Notes: generated by a model from the sequence alone, not told the origin. 64,000 bases of DNA from Phoronis australis (GCA_002633005.1 NMRA01000070.1:684303-748302); one strand, 5' to 3'; shown: positions 11,791-24,883, counted from the stretch's first letter. Numbers and translations are program-made.

Positions 11791-12169
11791 TTGCAAAGAT
11801 GACTTATTGAATTTAAAATCCAGTAAATAAGTACGCTCCGCAAAAGCTCCGCTTTACAAATTTTATCGATTTTTGAAATATATGTATGATCGATTTTGTG
11901 CACATTTTCAAGTGCGTTTAGACGACCTGTGCTGCAAAAGCAGAAACCCTAACGATAGAGTCCTCAAAACGTAAACCCTGCACAGATGCATAGTTGTTAA
12001 ATGTTCAGAAGTGGTGGCGATACGAAACGGGGGTAGTTTGGCGAAGTCGAATTGGTTTATACCCCCGCCACTATTTTTTGCCTTCCTAGGGGCAGGTGAC
12101 TTCAGTTTATTCACTACTGTTGTCAAGTCAGTCTCACCATTGTCGCCAAGGCGATCACCGACAGAGGTC
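11791..12169. other. Spacer between foldback arm and LINE
   Basis: No gene. The stretch 12010-12095 is a reverse-complement relative of 9600-9690 (GGCGAAGTCGAA, a C/G run and GCCTTCCTA), so a fragment of the foldback centre lies here as well. The matching area of unit B is 34231-34620. Confidence 0.4.
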
Positions 12170-14345
12170 CTACTAGTACACATTAATGTGTGATTTATTG
12201 AAATATATACACATGTCCATAGGCCCAAAGTATAACATATACAAGACAGAACATAGTCAGGTGCCAAATTTCAAACTGGATAATAAATTGTGACGCTTGA
12301 AAAGCATGATGGACGAATTTTGTAAGTAGGATATCCGGAGTTCTCATGAGAGATACAAATTTAGATGTCTTGGTACGTACTGTAAACTAACACAACGTGG
12401 TATTTGTCCTCTACACATCACGAATTACATAACTCACACAAAATATTTTCATAGGGAATACTTGTGTGGAGACCTCTTTACACTAGTAACGAATGATTTG
12501 AAAATCGCAATCAAGTCAGAGACTGTACAAAAACACGTGGGATATTAACTATTTCTAGATAATTCTCAAGACAATACATTGTTTTGTATCTCACATAGAA
12601 AGGCAGTTTTGCGTTACATTCGAGACCAGATTGCCAGCCTTGAAAATAAAAGTCGTTTACACGTTGAGAAAAAACTGTCAAGAAACACGCTTGGTTTACC
12701 ACACCCTGATTAATACATACATCTGAAAAAACCATACACAGACAGAAGTTTCCTTACAAAACTTGCTCAATTATAGGAAGATCTTCCTATCAGGTCTGAC
12801 TGAAAAAGCATATCATATGCAGCCTTTACCCCACGACTACTAGGCATCTCCAGTATTTTGAACCAGTATTTTATACATGATTCAAAATATTTAGTAAACA
12901 ATGGGAATCGACCACATTCTCCCATAATTGCCGAGTTTAAACAACAACTGCCTAGTCCTAAAATGAGTTTACGAAACTTGATATGTACATTTTCCAATTG
13001 TCCATATTCCTTAAAGCCCCACATCTCAACGCCGTAACACAGAAAGGGATAAACCATTTTATCAAACAGGTGAAAGGCTATTGACGGGGGTAGATCACAA
13101 CATCTTCGCTTTAATTTACAAATTGCAGAGACACTCAGCTTTATTTGCTTGATTAGATAAGGCTTTAATGGCTTTGGTTACGAAACTTTTGGAGTAATAA
13201 GTAGTCCAACGTATTTGTAGTGAAACACCACATCGACCAATGTTCCATTGTAAAACCATTTCTCATATCGTCTAAGAGGACCGCCATTTCTGAAAACGAC
13301 CACTTTAGTTTTATTCAAGTTGACTTGCATGCCCCACGATTCGCAAAATTCTGCCAAACAGTTTAGCATACAATGTAACTTGATGGTGGTAGAGGAACAT
13401 AACACCATGTCGTCTGCATACAGCAGGGAGTTAACTCTTGGTACTTGTTTGCTGAGATATGTGCTATTAATATTACTTTTCGCACTCTGTTGATCCAGAA
13501 ATTCAATTAGATACTACAAAAACGATAATGGGCTGATCATGCAACCCTGGCGAGTGGCAACAGTACAATCAAAGAACTCTGTCAGATCATATTGAGTTTT
13601 CACACAAGTGAGCAATTTACTAGACATAGAGCGGATTATGTTGAAACTTTTACCATGCACATCAATGTTTTTCAATCTATGGAAGAGTAAATCATGTGGG
13701 ATTCGATCGAATGCCTTTGAGAAATCTACAAAGGCACAGTAAAATCTCCCACCCTGCCGACTCAAATACTTGTGGCACATAGCTTGAAGTGTAAACACTT
13801 GGTCAATAGTAGAGTAGCCTTTTCTAAACCCAGCATGAGACTCATAAAGTTTATCATTATTTTCAACCCAGTAATAAAGACGATTATTTAAAAGCTTGGT
13901 AAAAGTTTTCCCAAAGCAGACAACAGGGAAATACCTCTTTAGTTATTTTCGTCCTTTTTATTACCTTGTTTATGTACTGGAGTAAGCACTTCGTCACACC
14001 AAGCCTGGGATAATACCTAGCATCAAAAATTGCATTGAATAACTTATGCAAGACTGGCACTATCGTTACCTCAGTGCACTTCAGCATTTCAAAAATCACG
14101 CCATCATAACCCCCAGCCTTGCCATTAGGCCCAATGGCTTCATATATTTCAAAAGGCAAAAAATCAGTATTATGATCAGACGGGTAATTTTTAGTACATT
14201 TTTCACAGGAACTATCGTGTTCAATAATAACCTGCGTGGCAAATTCACTCAAAGACTCGTCAATAAAGCAGTTTCGGTTCAATAAATCCTTGAAATAGTC
14301 GTGGCATTTCTGCGGACTAATTGAACTTGAGAACTTGAAAGTTGC
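12170..14345 (-). pseudogene. 5'-truncated non-LTR retrotransposon reverse transcriptase, unit A
   Basis: Minus-strand frames read, from 14282 downward, an RT N-terminal region (PNGKAGGYDGV), then AGFRKGYSTIDQ, FVDFSKAFDRIPHDL, TRQGCMISPLSFL, the catalytic YADD (about 13415-13426) and the thumb/C-terminal part ending about 12200. These are classic non-LTR RT blocks. The frame shifts several times and one LYLNEF-type segment contains a stop, so it is dead. The endonuclease and 5' end are absent, as expected for a LINE truncated on insertion. The clade is uncertain; the AFVDFSKAFD block argues against L1. The copy in unit B is better preserved but has lost the first catalytic residue. Confidence 0.8.
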
Positions 14346-16352
14346 TACACATTACCAACCATATTCATCCCACGGGTACCTCATGCATGGTTAACCACCG
14401 TTTGACGTGCAATCCTCTCACGTGATTTAACTCATTGGGAGTGTGCAATGCCTCCAGACTTTTTAGAATGGCGAGACTTGAGGGTACGGGCCACAACAGC
14501 AGCGTAGAAATATTCTGACCATGAAACAAAGCAACTCGGAGAATAATTCTGGCCCGTTAAATAAACCTTTCACGGTGCTCCGTGTAATTTGCAGGTGTGA
14601 AGATGAAGTCTTGGGAGCGTCCGGCATAGGCGTAGAGAAGGAGACATGAAAGACCATTTATAACTATTGATGCTGGACGTACAATTGAAAACCCTGGTCA
14701 GGAAGATTTTTTTAGGGGCATCCATTTGTTTGAATACTGCCAAATGAATCGCTTACCCTGATATAAGAACGTGCAAGTACATATTTCAGAAATGTTCGAT
14801 AAAATTACCAGAGCAATGCAATGTTGTATGTTTCCAGGGACCCTCCTTTCAAGAGATAATGGAGTCATTTGTCTCTTAATGTTTCATTTTCGAAATTGTT
14901 TATCATTGGATATAATTCTCAGCTCTTGGAAGGGGCTCTTTGATGGCAACCATAACGTTTGAGATAACGTTTGACATAACAATATTTGGATAGCACGCCT
15001 TTCATATTAAAGGTTGGGGTATCATAAATCCGCCACTGTCAATTATTTAAGAGGTGAAGTGGCAAAAGCTTTGTTGGTCATGAAAACCACCAAATTTGTA
15101 TATTTAAAGAACATTAAAATCAAGACTCAGCAACCTAATTTGCTAAAAATGGGAATAACAATAGCATCCACCGGGATCAAAAGATAGAACTCGAAGGCCA
15201 CAATTTTTGAAATACACAAAGGCAAAACTTTCTATGGTTCTATAACGATAAAAGTACCGGTATTTTGAACGAGAAATGTGAAGTACCGAGTTATCCATTA
15301 AGCTCAATAAGAAAAAAAATTGGGACCCTGTACAATACTGGGGCCCCATCCCTTAGTAAGAGTAGTGGAGACCTAGGTCTTCGGGGGAGGGGGAATCTAT
15401 GAGATAAAAAACTGGAACAAAGGGCCTCGCGAATGCACGGAATAGGGATCTGCCTTGTCGTCACATGGACCAATCAAAAGTAGTGACCAGAGGGGGAGGG
15501 GGAAGCTGGAAAATTAATGCGAAGTGAATATTTGTGATTCGTCTCGCCGTCACAGGGCCTATCAAAAGTTACAGTGAGCGGGAGCAGTTTGACTATTTCT
15601 ACGAAAGGTATGAATTATAATGGTTAGGATACTAGACCTTTTAGAGATTGGGAACCTCATGAAACGGACGGCATCTGCTGATTCTACCTGTTCATATCCA
15701 TGAAAACAAACGTCCATGAAGCTGTTCATCAGGGAGCACAACTTTTCTTCTCCATTTTTGTATCACTACGCGATTGCGGTGGAGCAAAATGTACAAGAAA
15801 TGCAATAAAACGCGACCGACGCCTATAGGTGATACATGATGGTTTGAAGAACCTACAACAGTGATAAAAGACCTGTACTAGAGCTATTATTGGTAAAAAT
15901 TGAGCGGTGCACAAACATCAACATGGGACTATTGACAGGCAGTTTGGCCTAGGTGAAAAGGTTTCGTTTAGATGAAAACAATCTCAAATCGCTTTATCAT
16001 AGGCTTAGAAAGGTTGAAATAAACAAATATTCGTATGGTCGTATGGTAAACGTGAGTCGTTTTTGATAATAAACAACACATACAACATCCAAGAAATTTT
16101 CATTGCATTGTGGAAAAATATATTTTCGTGACCCCTTTGTGCTCCCATATTATCCCACCATTGTATATCCATAAAGTGTCCAGATAGGATGCACGGCTGA
16201 TCTTGTCGAAGCTATATTAGTTAGCATGGCTCCGTGCGTCTATATGCCTACAAAGCAAGAACCGATGACCATGGAAACTGTCAAAAGCAAAAATTCGACA
16301 GAACCACTCCCACTAGCTTCTTTCTTGAACCATTAAAGGGCCCCAAACTGAC
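14346..16352. other. Non-coding, diverged between units
   Basis: Corresponds to 37036-39239 with frequent substitutions. Around 14770-14950 there is a diverged direct relative of the foldback arm (compare 6890-6990). Unit A lacks about 185 bases present at 37654-37842 of unit B. No reading frame looks coding. Confidence 0.4.
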
Positions 16353-16842
16353 CTACGGATAATATTATCTTACAATCTCAACATCTGACAAACGTTCTCA
16401 TTTGGACAACGTAAAAACTGATAATGATTTGACGTGTTCGTGAAGGCGAGCGGTGATACTTTTCACTCTTCAATGGAGAATTTGGCCATCTCCACTCCTA
16501 AAGAGGGTTATTATCGGGGGAACTGTGTCTCTCCTCATTAACCCGCCACTACAGGACCAGCTTCATGGAATGTCACTTTCATGCTGTGTTTCTTATTGTT
16601 TCAATTAAAGGTTGCCATTGATATCAACAAAGATGTTATAGTTACCCATTTGTATAGAGTATCTTTGATAGCAAGAGCATTATTTGATGCGTGTAGTGTA
16701 TCGTGAAGCGTGGGCGCGCTGTACCAATGTCGTTAGCATGCACACTTTTCAAAAAAACAACCTCTCTCCACCATAAAAATCTAATATATGAAATTGCCTA
16801 GTATTGTTACATTCAGAACTAGGGTAACAAAAACTGCCGGGA

Positions 16843-16864
16843 TGCCAATATATTCATATTGGCA
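16843..16864. repeat. Perfect 9-bp stem hairpin
   Basis: TGCCAATAT, loop ATTC, ATATTGGCA. Present unchanged at 39730-39751. It lies about 150 bases upstream of the TATA box at 17017. Confidence 0.6.
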
Positions 16865-17016
16865 CATTCATTTTTCTGCATAAACGAGCGGGTGGCTGTG
16901 AGAGTAAAGGATTCTAAGCCCGGAGCCGCATTGTTGAATTTTGTTTTTATCGTATGACTCTTTTCATTCCATTAGTTCAATTGTTATAATCAAACGGGTA
17001 TCGCGTAACGCAAGCT

Positions 17017-17116
17017 TATAAAATGAGCTGGAATCAGTTAAGAGAACAGCTAAAACGGGAAAATTTGGGCCCGACGTTTTGGCTAAGAAGAAACAAAGCT
17101 GACCATGGTGGTAAGT
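17017..17116 (+). promoter_or_regulatory. TATA promoter with possible short first exon
   Basis: TATAAA at 17017-17022 is followed 82 bases later by GACCATGGTG (ATG at 17105) and directly by a strong splice donor GTAAGT (17111-17116). The next good acceptor, TATTTCAG, ends at 17569. Joining there would keep phase and give a 24-residue hydrophobic peptide with a stop at 17636-17638. No further exon can be seen before the LINE at 18028. This could be a genuine promoter with an orphaned first exon, or a gene whose remainder was lost to the LINE. The same sequence is at 39904-40003. Confidence 0.4.
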
Positions 17117-18027
17117 GTACCGTTGATTTGTCTCTGTCAAGAGGACGTCTAGAAGACGGACACGAACTATTAATATACGGCGTACGTTGACCCTGGCGAT
17201 CCTCTAGACGTCGATAAGCCGTTCCTTGTCGTCAAACTGTTCGTGAACTATGTTAAAAATGCGTAGCGGAGACGGTTTGCGATAGCGCAGAACTCCAATT
17301 TGATCTTATTACAATGTCTGTCATTTGATTACAACGAGTTGACAAGACAGTATGAAGGGGAAAGTCGTTATAATTTCACCAAACTCTTTATAACGAGTCA
17401 CAAACGTCTGTTAAAAATATTGGCATTGTTTAGCTAAAGTTCCGTCTTCAATGCGTCACCGCCTTTCCTCACAGACGTCCATGAGCTCGCCCGATCAGTT
17501 AGTCACGCTCGTTGGTTTAGTGAGAAAATATTTTAATCTATATTTGTTGACAAAAATAAAATATTTCAGGTTCAACTATCCTGCTTTAACGTGGCTTGTT
17601 GCGGGTCATTGATAGCCCTCGCAATATTTTATTTTTGACCCCGAAAAACAAGCAATGCACAAAAAAGGTAGAATAGATTTTTGCCAGTCCAATGGTGAAT
17701 TTATCTCCGTGCAATACATGAATTATAAATACCTACATTAAGTGAGCTAACCCATTTTACTGATGTTCTATTTGAAGCCCAGTGACGCTATTCACTTTTC
17801 GCTTATAAAACTGTGCCATCGCCTTGCATGTATTTTTTCGCTATGTAATTTTTTATTGGTTTACAGAACAGAAATACAGATATGTAAGACAAAAATCAAG
17901 CCATTCTCACTCTTAACATACACGCCCACATGCACCCGCCCCCAACCTTCTTTTAGTAGGATGTTGTCAGGCAAAAGTTATGGTTAACCAGTTGCTCCAG
18001 GTTGCATGGTATTCATCTAAATTACCA

Positions 18028-21000
18028 TTATTCAATAAAATCCTTCTTTGAATACAAATTCTCTTTCTAATTTCTTAAGGAAATGGCAGAAACTGGGGAT
18101 TATTTTTTACACCTGGATAGGTAAATAAAATGTTTTAATTGCAAACGTATCCAATTTAAAACTTTATTTTCATCACTTATGGGCATGCCAAAACATTGTT
18201 TTTGTCAATAACCATATTTATACCTTTCACCAACAACACCCAACTGCGTAATTCTCCTATTAATGTTTTTTATATTATTGCACTCGAAAAAGATGTGATC
18301 TACTGTTTCACTTTGTGAGTACATCAGAGTCCACCAGGTTAATTTTTTAAGAAAAGAGTTCGTTACAAGTATTCTATGTAATAGTTTAAACTGTAAAGTA
18401 CATAACTTGAAATCATAAGTAGTTTTAAAAGACAGTGAATATAATTTTTCCAGTCATCACTTCGAAAGTTATAACCTTCTTCTTGAAATCTTTTTTGGGC
18501 AATCGGCAAAATATCATTTTACATATTGATGTGCAGTTTAAAAAATTACGGATATTAAAAGGTACTATTGGTCCATATATCTTAATTAACTGCATTTGTT
18601 GTTCTCCTCAGAAACGACCTAATAGACTCAATCAGAGAACAATATTACAAAAAGTTTGTAGATATGTTCGAGATCTTTTTAAATTCAGTAAATGAGTAAA
18701 ATATGTTATTTTCATCAAGTAGGTCATTAATAAAAAGAACACCACCACTAGCATACTTGCTAAAGAAAATAGATTTTCTGTCTATTAGTATTTCATCGTT
18801 ATGCCATAAACTTGTTGAGAGTAAATCATTCGCATCTTTATGAGGCTGTTTACTAATGAAAAAAGACCAGTTACTTCAAACAGTTTCACCCATTTTGATT
18901 CAGAATTAAGTAATCTCTTTATCCATGACATTATTATAGCCTTGTTCAAAAATGATATTTAACATTTTAACTCCCCCTTCCTCATCAGTTTTGATTAACA
19001 CATCTCTCTTCACTCTCTCAACTTTGTTATTCCAAATCAACTTAAAAATGCTTGCATTCAATTCATTCATAATGTCTGATTGAGTAGGCAGAGTTGTCAT
19101 AATGTGAATCATTTTTGGCACCATCAAGGTCTTCACCACCGTAACTTTCCCAAAAAAAGAGATTTTTCTTCTAGCTAGACCAAATTTTGATAAGATTATT
19201 GATTTCATCAATCTTCTCATTGTAGTTGATGTCAATCATTTTTTCTAGGTTAACACTAAACTTGATACCTAGCATCTTAAATTCCGTCATTCACCATTCC
19301 AACTTCCATCTTGCGCGAGGGAAAACATCTTTACAAATTTTTTTACTGCCCAACATTTCGAATAATTTACTCTCAAACCACACATATTTGCATATCTACT
19401 CAAAACTTCCACAATAGCTTTCAACCTAAGCCTTGAACCATCTAAGAAAAACGTTGAGTCATCAGCATACTGAGTAAGTATAGATTCCTCATTTCCTACT
19501 TGAATGCCTTTAATTTCCCTATCTTGTTTTGTCATCATAGCTAATACTTCAGCACATAAAATAAAAACATACGGAGAAAGAAGATCATCTTGTCTACAGC
19601 CCCTGTGCAGAGTAAAACTTCTGGACAGGAAACCGTTTTGAACAATGTATGACACGGGATAATTATAAAAGGTTTTAATTCAACGCTTAATTGAGGCCTT
19701 GAAATTAAAAATATCCAAATTATTATTTATGAAGTTCCGTGACAATCTATCAAAAGCTTTTATTTGTAATAACAGCCCCGGTATACCATTTTTTTCACAG
19801 AAATTCATCATAATATCATAATATCTTATGTTTTCACTCATACATCTCCCTTTTATAAATCCCGTCTGATCCGGGGAAATTATATATCCAAGTACCTTTT
19901 TTATTCGTCTAGCAATGCATCAGGATGCCAACTTGTAAACACTGTTGAGCAAAGTTATTGGTCTCCAGTTTTTTATGAATTTTTTAGCCTTATCTGGCTT
20001 TGGAATTAAAGTTACGACCCCAGTTTTTTGCGTGTTTGACAATTCACTTTTTTCATAGCTTTCATTTATGTGACTTAAACAGAATAGTCTAAATCTTTCT
20101 AGAAAACCTTGGAGATTTCATTTGTGAAACCATCTGACCAGGGTTTTTTCATTTTTTGAATTTTTCAATACAGTCCAGAGTTCATTGTATGTTATGTGTC
20201 CCTCAAGCTCCATAGCAAAATTATCGGGAAGCTTATTTGAAACAATAAGGTTATCTATTTTACTTTTTTCAATAGAACTGTTGTCAGAATAAAAAAATCG
20301 TGAATACGCGGCCACGTCTAGTATCTTTTCTTGATTTGTAATTATTTCTCCATTTTCCAATTCTATTTCATACATAAGTTTGTTATAAAAATGTCTCGAT
20401 TCTAAGCTACAAAAATATTTTGTTGGGCGTTCCCCCTCCTCTATCCATTTTGCCCTGGATCTGACGTAATATCCTTTTAATTTCTCTGACCTTGTCTCTA
20501 GAAGAACACTCTTTTTCCTTTCTAAATCTTCAAAAGTTCTATCATCAACACATAGTTCTAAATTTTCTATTTCCTTCTCTAACTTATTCTATTGACTATC
20601 TAATTTTTTCTTTTTTTGAATCGAGTAAAAATAGTATTTTTTCTTATTTCCATTAACAGAACATCCAAAAATAGTTGATCATTTATAACAAACTGAATCA
20701 CACTGTTCGAAATATTTTGAATTTTGTCTAAATGGTATACCGGAACGGCATATTGCTTTTTAACATCAGTTATTGTATCTTGAACGATGTCTACATGTAC
20801 ATAATTCTTGTCATTTAAAAGTGAATTGTTAATTTTCCAGAGTCCTTTACTTCTAACAATTTCTCTAAATTTTAGGCTTAACAAGACCCCAGAATGGTCT
20901 GATCTATAGCTTGGAGCTATAGAAATTCCTTGGACACAATGCATCAAAGTTTTGGAAACCAAAAAAGGCAAGCCTAGCCTGCTTAATTGGATTTTTTCTT

Positions 21001-21574
21001 CGCCCAGTGAATCTTCTCTTTGAAGGAAAAAATTCTCGAAAGGGATCACAGACATCAAACGTATTAACTATTCCCTTAACAAGTTTTGTAGCGTTTGGAT
21101 TATTGCAAGATCTATAATTGCAAGTATCCAGTTCTTGACTCAGAACTAAATTAAAATCTCCACATAAAATAAAATTATCGACATCAATTTCTTCAATTAT
21201 TGAAAATATATTACTATAAAAATTCGGGTTATCAGTATTTGGACCAAACAAATTTACAAGAACGATCCTCTCTCCCTCCATAATTAGTTCTATAATAACA
21301 TAATTTCCCGTAGGATCTTTGCTCACATTTTGAACAGTAAACTCAAAGTTATTGTTAAATAGAATAGCTACTGCTCTTGAATTACTCTTGTAAGAGCTGA
21401 AATAACATGTGTAACCCCACTGAGATTCAATGTACGGCTCCAAATGACAAGCAAAGTGAGTGTCTTGTAGACAGTATATATTAAATGCTTTACTTTTTAT
21501 GTAATTAAAAACATCTCTTCTTTTTTCTGGGGTTCCTAAACCCTGGAACTTAACTGAAAATTAATTCCAATCAT
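18028..21574 (-). pseudogene. L1-type LINE ORF2 (endonuclease and reverse transcriptase), unit A
   Basis: Read on the minus strand from ATG 21574. The apurinic endonuclease shows LQDTHF, ILCGDFN (catalytic Asp/Asn, about 21150) and YRSDHS (about 20900). The RT shows RGCRQDDLLSPYVF (normally GDPLSP) and QYADD (about 19465). The last part has an FFECN-type Cys/His segment near 18290 and stops at 18028-18030. It is broken by a small deletion just after the start (frame lost against unit B), a frameshift near 21000 and many later ones. Domain order, the coiled-coil ORF1 upstream and motif spelling indicate the L1/Tx1 group. Confidence 0.85.
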
Positions 21575-21862
21575 AGTAGAAAAATAGAAACTACTTTTAC
21601 AATAGAAATTTTGAGATCACATTAAGTATTACAAAAGCTTAACGGGTGGGCAGGTGGGACCGGGTATACATTCACACACGCACACTCACAATCAAAGTAT
21701 AAATAAAAAAATAACGAATAAACAAAACAGAAGACATCATGGACAAATAAACTGACTAGTTAACTGTGGTCTCCTTCCTGTTCATAATGGCACAAGGGTA
21801 TTTGCAACCAACTCAAATAACTTACAAAAGGACAGTTCCAATGTGCCACACAGATATCTCCA

Positions 21863-22450
21863 CTAATGAATATCTTGGATAAACTCCATATCTTTAACTT
21901 GATGTACCTTTTCCGACCAGTCTTTCAGATATATCTTCCCATCGTAGGTCCAGTAGCCTTTCACTCTTCCCCTCGCACCAAGATCCCTTACCGCTTTGAA
22001 TAGTTTTGCCCTTCGCTTGGTAACACTTTCGTTGACATAAACGCCCGCATCAACATCTTTCAGGGACTTACGTAGACGAAAGAAATTTGAACGAGCATTG
22101 TAAGTGGTAAACTTAACCACAATAGGACGACATTGTTGCTGAGTTGATTGACTATTATGCTTGACTGAAGCGCGTCCTATTCTGCGGCTTCTACTGATAT
22201 CGGCTTCATTTGTATTGGCGCCCATTTTCTTAGTCAATTCTAACACAATTTTATCAGTTGATTCTCCCTCTGTCTCCTTTTTACCAGCAATAACTCGAAC
22301 ATTTCTCCTGCTATACTGTTGCTGCTCATCACATTCTTCTTGTAAGGCGACAATATCAGAGTCATACTTTTGCCTCAAATCAGACAGCTCTTGCCTTATC
22401 GCTATTATTTCCTGGTCTTTTTCTTTCAACTTTTCCCCAAACTGAATTTC
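21863..22450 (-). CDS. L1-type LINE ORF1 protein, partial at an assembly N
   Basis: Open minus-strand frame of 188 residues from the first start-like codon (22429), still open upstream to the N at 22451. The N-terminal part is a coiled coil (heptads in KEKDQEIIAIRQELSDL), then a central basic region with RSRRIGR, then a C-terminal domain containing KFTTYNARSNFFRLRKSL and VYVNESVTKRRAKLFKA, as in ORF1 proteins of invertebrate L1 elements, which bind RNA and chaperone retrotransposition. It precedes ORF2 by 288 bases. The sister units lack this segment. Confidence 0.75.
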   Translation of the reverse strand, partial: EIQFGEKLKEKDQEIIAIRQELSDLRQKYDSDIVALQEECDEQQQYSRRNVRVIAGKKETEGESTDKIVLELTKKMGANTNEADISRSRRIGRASVKHNSQSTQQQCRPIVVKFTTYNARSNFFRLRKSLKDVDAGVYVNESVTKRRAKLFKAVRDLGARGRVKGYWTYDGKIYLKDWSEKVHQVKDMEFIQDIH

Positions 22451-22451
22451 N

Positions 22452-22985
22452 CAAAACTGCCACTAGGAGGCGCCACAGTAGTCGAAATTGTCGGAAAATC
22501 ATCGTCAACCGTCCTCTACATAGTAAGCATATACATGCCAATTTTCACAATCATCCTTTGAGCGGTTTGGTTGATAGAGGGGTTGACGCACAAAAACACA
22601 CTCGAAAACAGTAAAAATGGCCACTAGGTTGCGCAAACTATGTCGAATCCATCTGAAAACGGGAGGATAGCGTCATCTCACTAATAGGTGCCTACATAAC
22701 AAATTTCATGAAAATCCGTTCAGGACTTTTGAAGATACAAAGTTAAGCGTAAAAAATTAAAATTGCCACTAGGGGACACCGGTAGTCGGATCCGTCCGAA
22801 CGTTCGCACATGCCGTCTCATTCACAAATGGAACATATGTGCCAAATTTCATGAACATATGTCAAAGGGTTTTGGAGATAGAGCAGCGGACGCCGGACGG
22901 ACGCCGCCCGTACGGACGGGCGGACGGACGGAGATGACGGCACAATGCGTCCACATATAAATATGTGGGCGCATAAAAATTAAAG
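22452..22985. repeat. Tandem trimer with CGGACGG-rich tail
   Basis: Three monomers of about 145-161 bases start with GCCACTAGG (22459, 22620, 22765). Each includes a CCAAATTTCATGAA-like stretch (CCAATTTTCACAAT in the first). The third ends in a CGGACGG-rich block (22883-22932) and ATAAAAATTAAAG. Such modules are abundant interspersed repeats in marine invertebrates. It lies directly after the single N, so its link to the LINE is not certain. Confidence 0.6.
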
Positions 22986-24293
22986 CAAATGCCCATGTCG
23001 TTTTATGTACAATACGGATTGTACAAATCGAAATGATTAGGGTAGGGTTTCGAAAACCAAACGTCTTGCAATATCGCACAGGTCGTGGGAAAAATCGGTG
23101 TACAGCGAGAATCCTTCGGCCCTTTGGGCAGGCCCAAATTGTCAAAACGTCACCAATTGTCACAAGTCCAAAACTGCGACAATGTAGGTCAGCGTTGCAG
23201 GCCCAAATTGTCACACCAATTTTTGCCTCTGGCATTTTAAATTATAAAAAGTGAATGGCGTGAGTGGAATATTCTAACTATGGTGATGGTATGTTTTGCA
23301 AAATCAATCGTTACAATATAAAAATAGGCAAATTCACGTTCAAGAATAGCGACTGTCGGCTAAGCGAGAACTACATGAAGTGATATTTTATTTTGGGCCG
23401 GGGGTCTTTGTACTATAACGAAATAAACTAAACTAACCTATTCTTTTAAATGATTGGAACTATTCATCAGCTGATTTAAATGGTCTTTTATTATTATTTC
23501 TGGTTCATTTCCATTTCGTTCCTAAAACATCCTAAATTAATTGACAATAAAAATTATTTATTTAATTAGCTAGTTCGTTAATGAAACGGGTAGTAAATGA
23601 AGCCTTACAAGTGTCCAAAAGATATTTTTATGAAGAAAATTATTTTCCTGATGCTTTGAAAACAATATTATTTACAACAATTGTTCAGTTCAATATCCTA
23701 ATTGGTACTTGAATGTATCTTGCTTCTCTGATCTGATGACTCTTCAACAGGACTCAATACATGTTTATCCTACAGGCCATCCGGGAATACTGATATTTAA
23801 TAAAAGTTAAGATTCTCTTCTCGATAACTACTTATACTGTGTGGACAAGCTGCTTCCTTCGACTAGGCATAACAAAAGATGTGGAAACTTGTGTTATTCA
23901 CGCATACTTGTATAATTGGTATCATTCTTGAGGTTGTTTTGTGAGGCCAGAGTTGCGTTTCAAAGAAAAGATTTTTACATCATGAGATCAGGTAGAGATG
24001 TTTATCTCTTCCTGAAAAGATGTACAACGACAGCGGACCCTACAAACTTAGCGTTTTCAAAACTTGAAGTATTGTGCTCATCATGTGACTACTAGACACA
24101 CTAAAGTGATGGATAAAGAATTCATCAGGTTTACGGGGAGTAATACAAGTCATGCATGATTTGGTAGAAGAGGAAAATTCAGGACTAAACCGAAACTACA
24201 TCTTTTATACATTAAATTTTTACAGACACGCTCGACAAAGTAGTTCACCTTGCATCAAAAGTTTATCTAAACTTTGCACTGTGGAATTTGCAA
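22986..24293. other. Single-copy spacer, nothing coding seen
   Basis: Not present between units B and C, where the corresponding junction jumps from the LINE (21804 equivalent) to 24241. Contains two copies of AGGCCCAAATTGTCA (about 23129 and 23199). Its last 53 bases (24241-24293) are the start of the part shared with 49546 onward. Confidence 0.4.
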
Positions 24294-24883
24294 AGCCTAA
24301 ATGACCCTCAATATTGTGTCAGGTACTAAAAAACAAAGAAAAACCTTTGAATGAAAAAAGTCGGCAGCATATGTGGAAACGTCAACCTTTGTCCAGACAA
24401 CGTCATATTCGCGACGCTATTTCATCAATGATGTCGTGATTTGAGACAGGATGTCAGTAATTAACCTACTGACATAGTTTTTACTTGAATGCTTGTGGGT
24501 CTAATTCTGGCGGAAGGAGTCGTGTCTTTGCAAGTGGACTTTTATGAGACATTTCTTTAATTTGAGATAACTAATTCAAGGGAAAGAAATTTGTACAGAG
24601 AAGACGATAACTACGTTATAATCCAGGTTTGTTTAAAAAAAAATGTGAAATGGCACATCCCAAATTTCTTTGAACACTACCGCTCTCACAAACAACAAAA
24701 AGAGCCATCAAATGTTTGTAGCTCTTATTTCTGATTGTAAACCAAAACATCGGCTAAGCACAAGTACGTAACGAACCCGATTTTTAAATTATTACACTTA
24801 GTCGAAGGAAGAAGGCTGACACTGCAAAAACTTGCCTGAAAAAATAAATTCTTAATTTTAAGTATGGCGCATTGTGTTTTCAG
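24294..24883 (+). promoter_or_regulatory. 5' flank of MACPF gene B
   Basis: Close match to 1-567 and 49598-50188. Ends with TGTGTTTTCAG immediately before the ATG, again resembling a splice acceptor. No clear TATA box. Its conservation across three units keeps the regulatory region with each gene. Confidence 0.5.

Larger units (their letters stand above)
16353..18203. other. 1,851-bp block identical to 39240-41090
   Basis: Reading the two blocks side by side at a constant offset of 22,887 shows no substitution or indel. Immediately left (16260-16352) there are about ten differences in 90 bases; immediately right (18199 onward) indels and substitutions resume. The block holds a perfect 9-bp-arm hairpin (16843-16864), a TATA box with possible first exon (17017-17116) and, at its right edge, the 3' end of the L1 ORF2. 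Recent gene conversion, strong constraint, or an assembly copy could each explain it. Confidence 0.8.

Noticed and set aside
13884-14282. A separate gene on the minus strand
   Set aside because: The translation is the N-terminal part of the same LINE reverse transcriptase, separated only by a frameshift.
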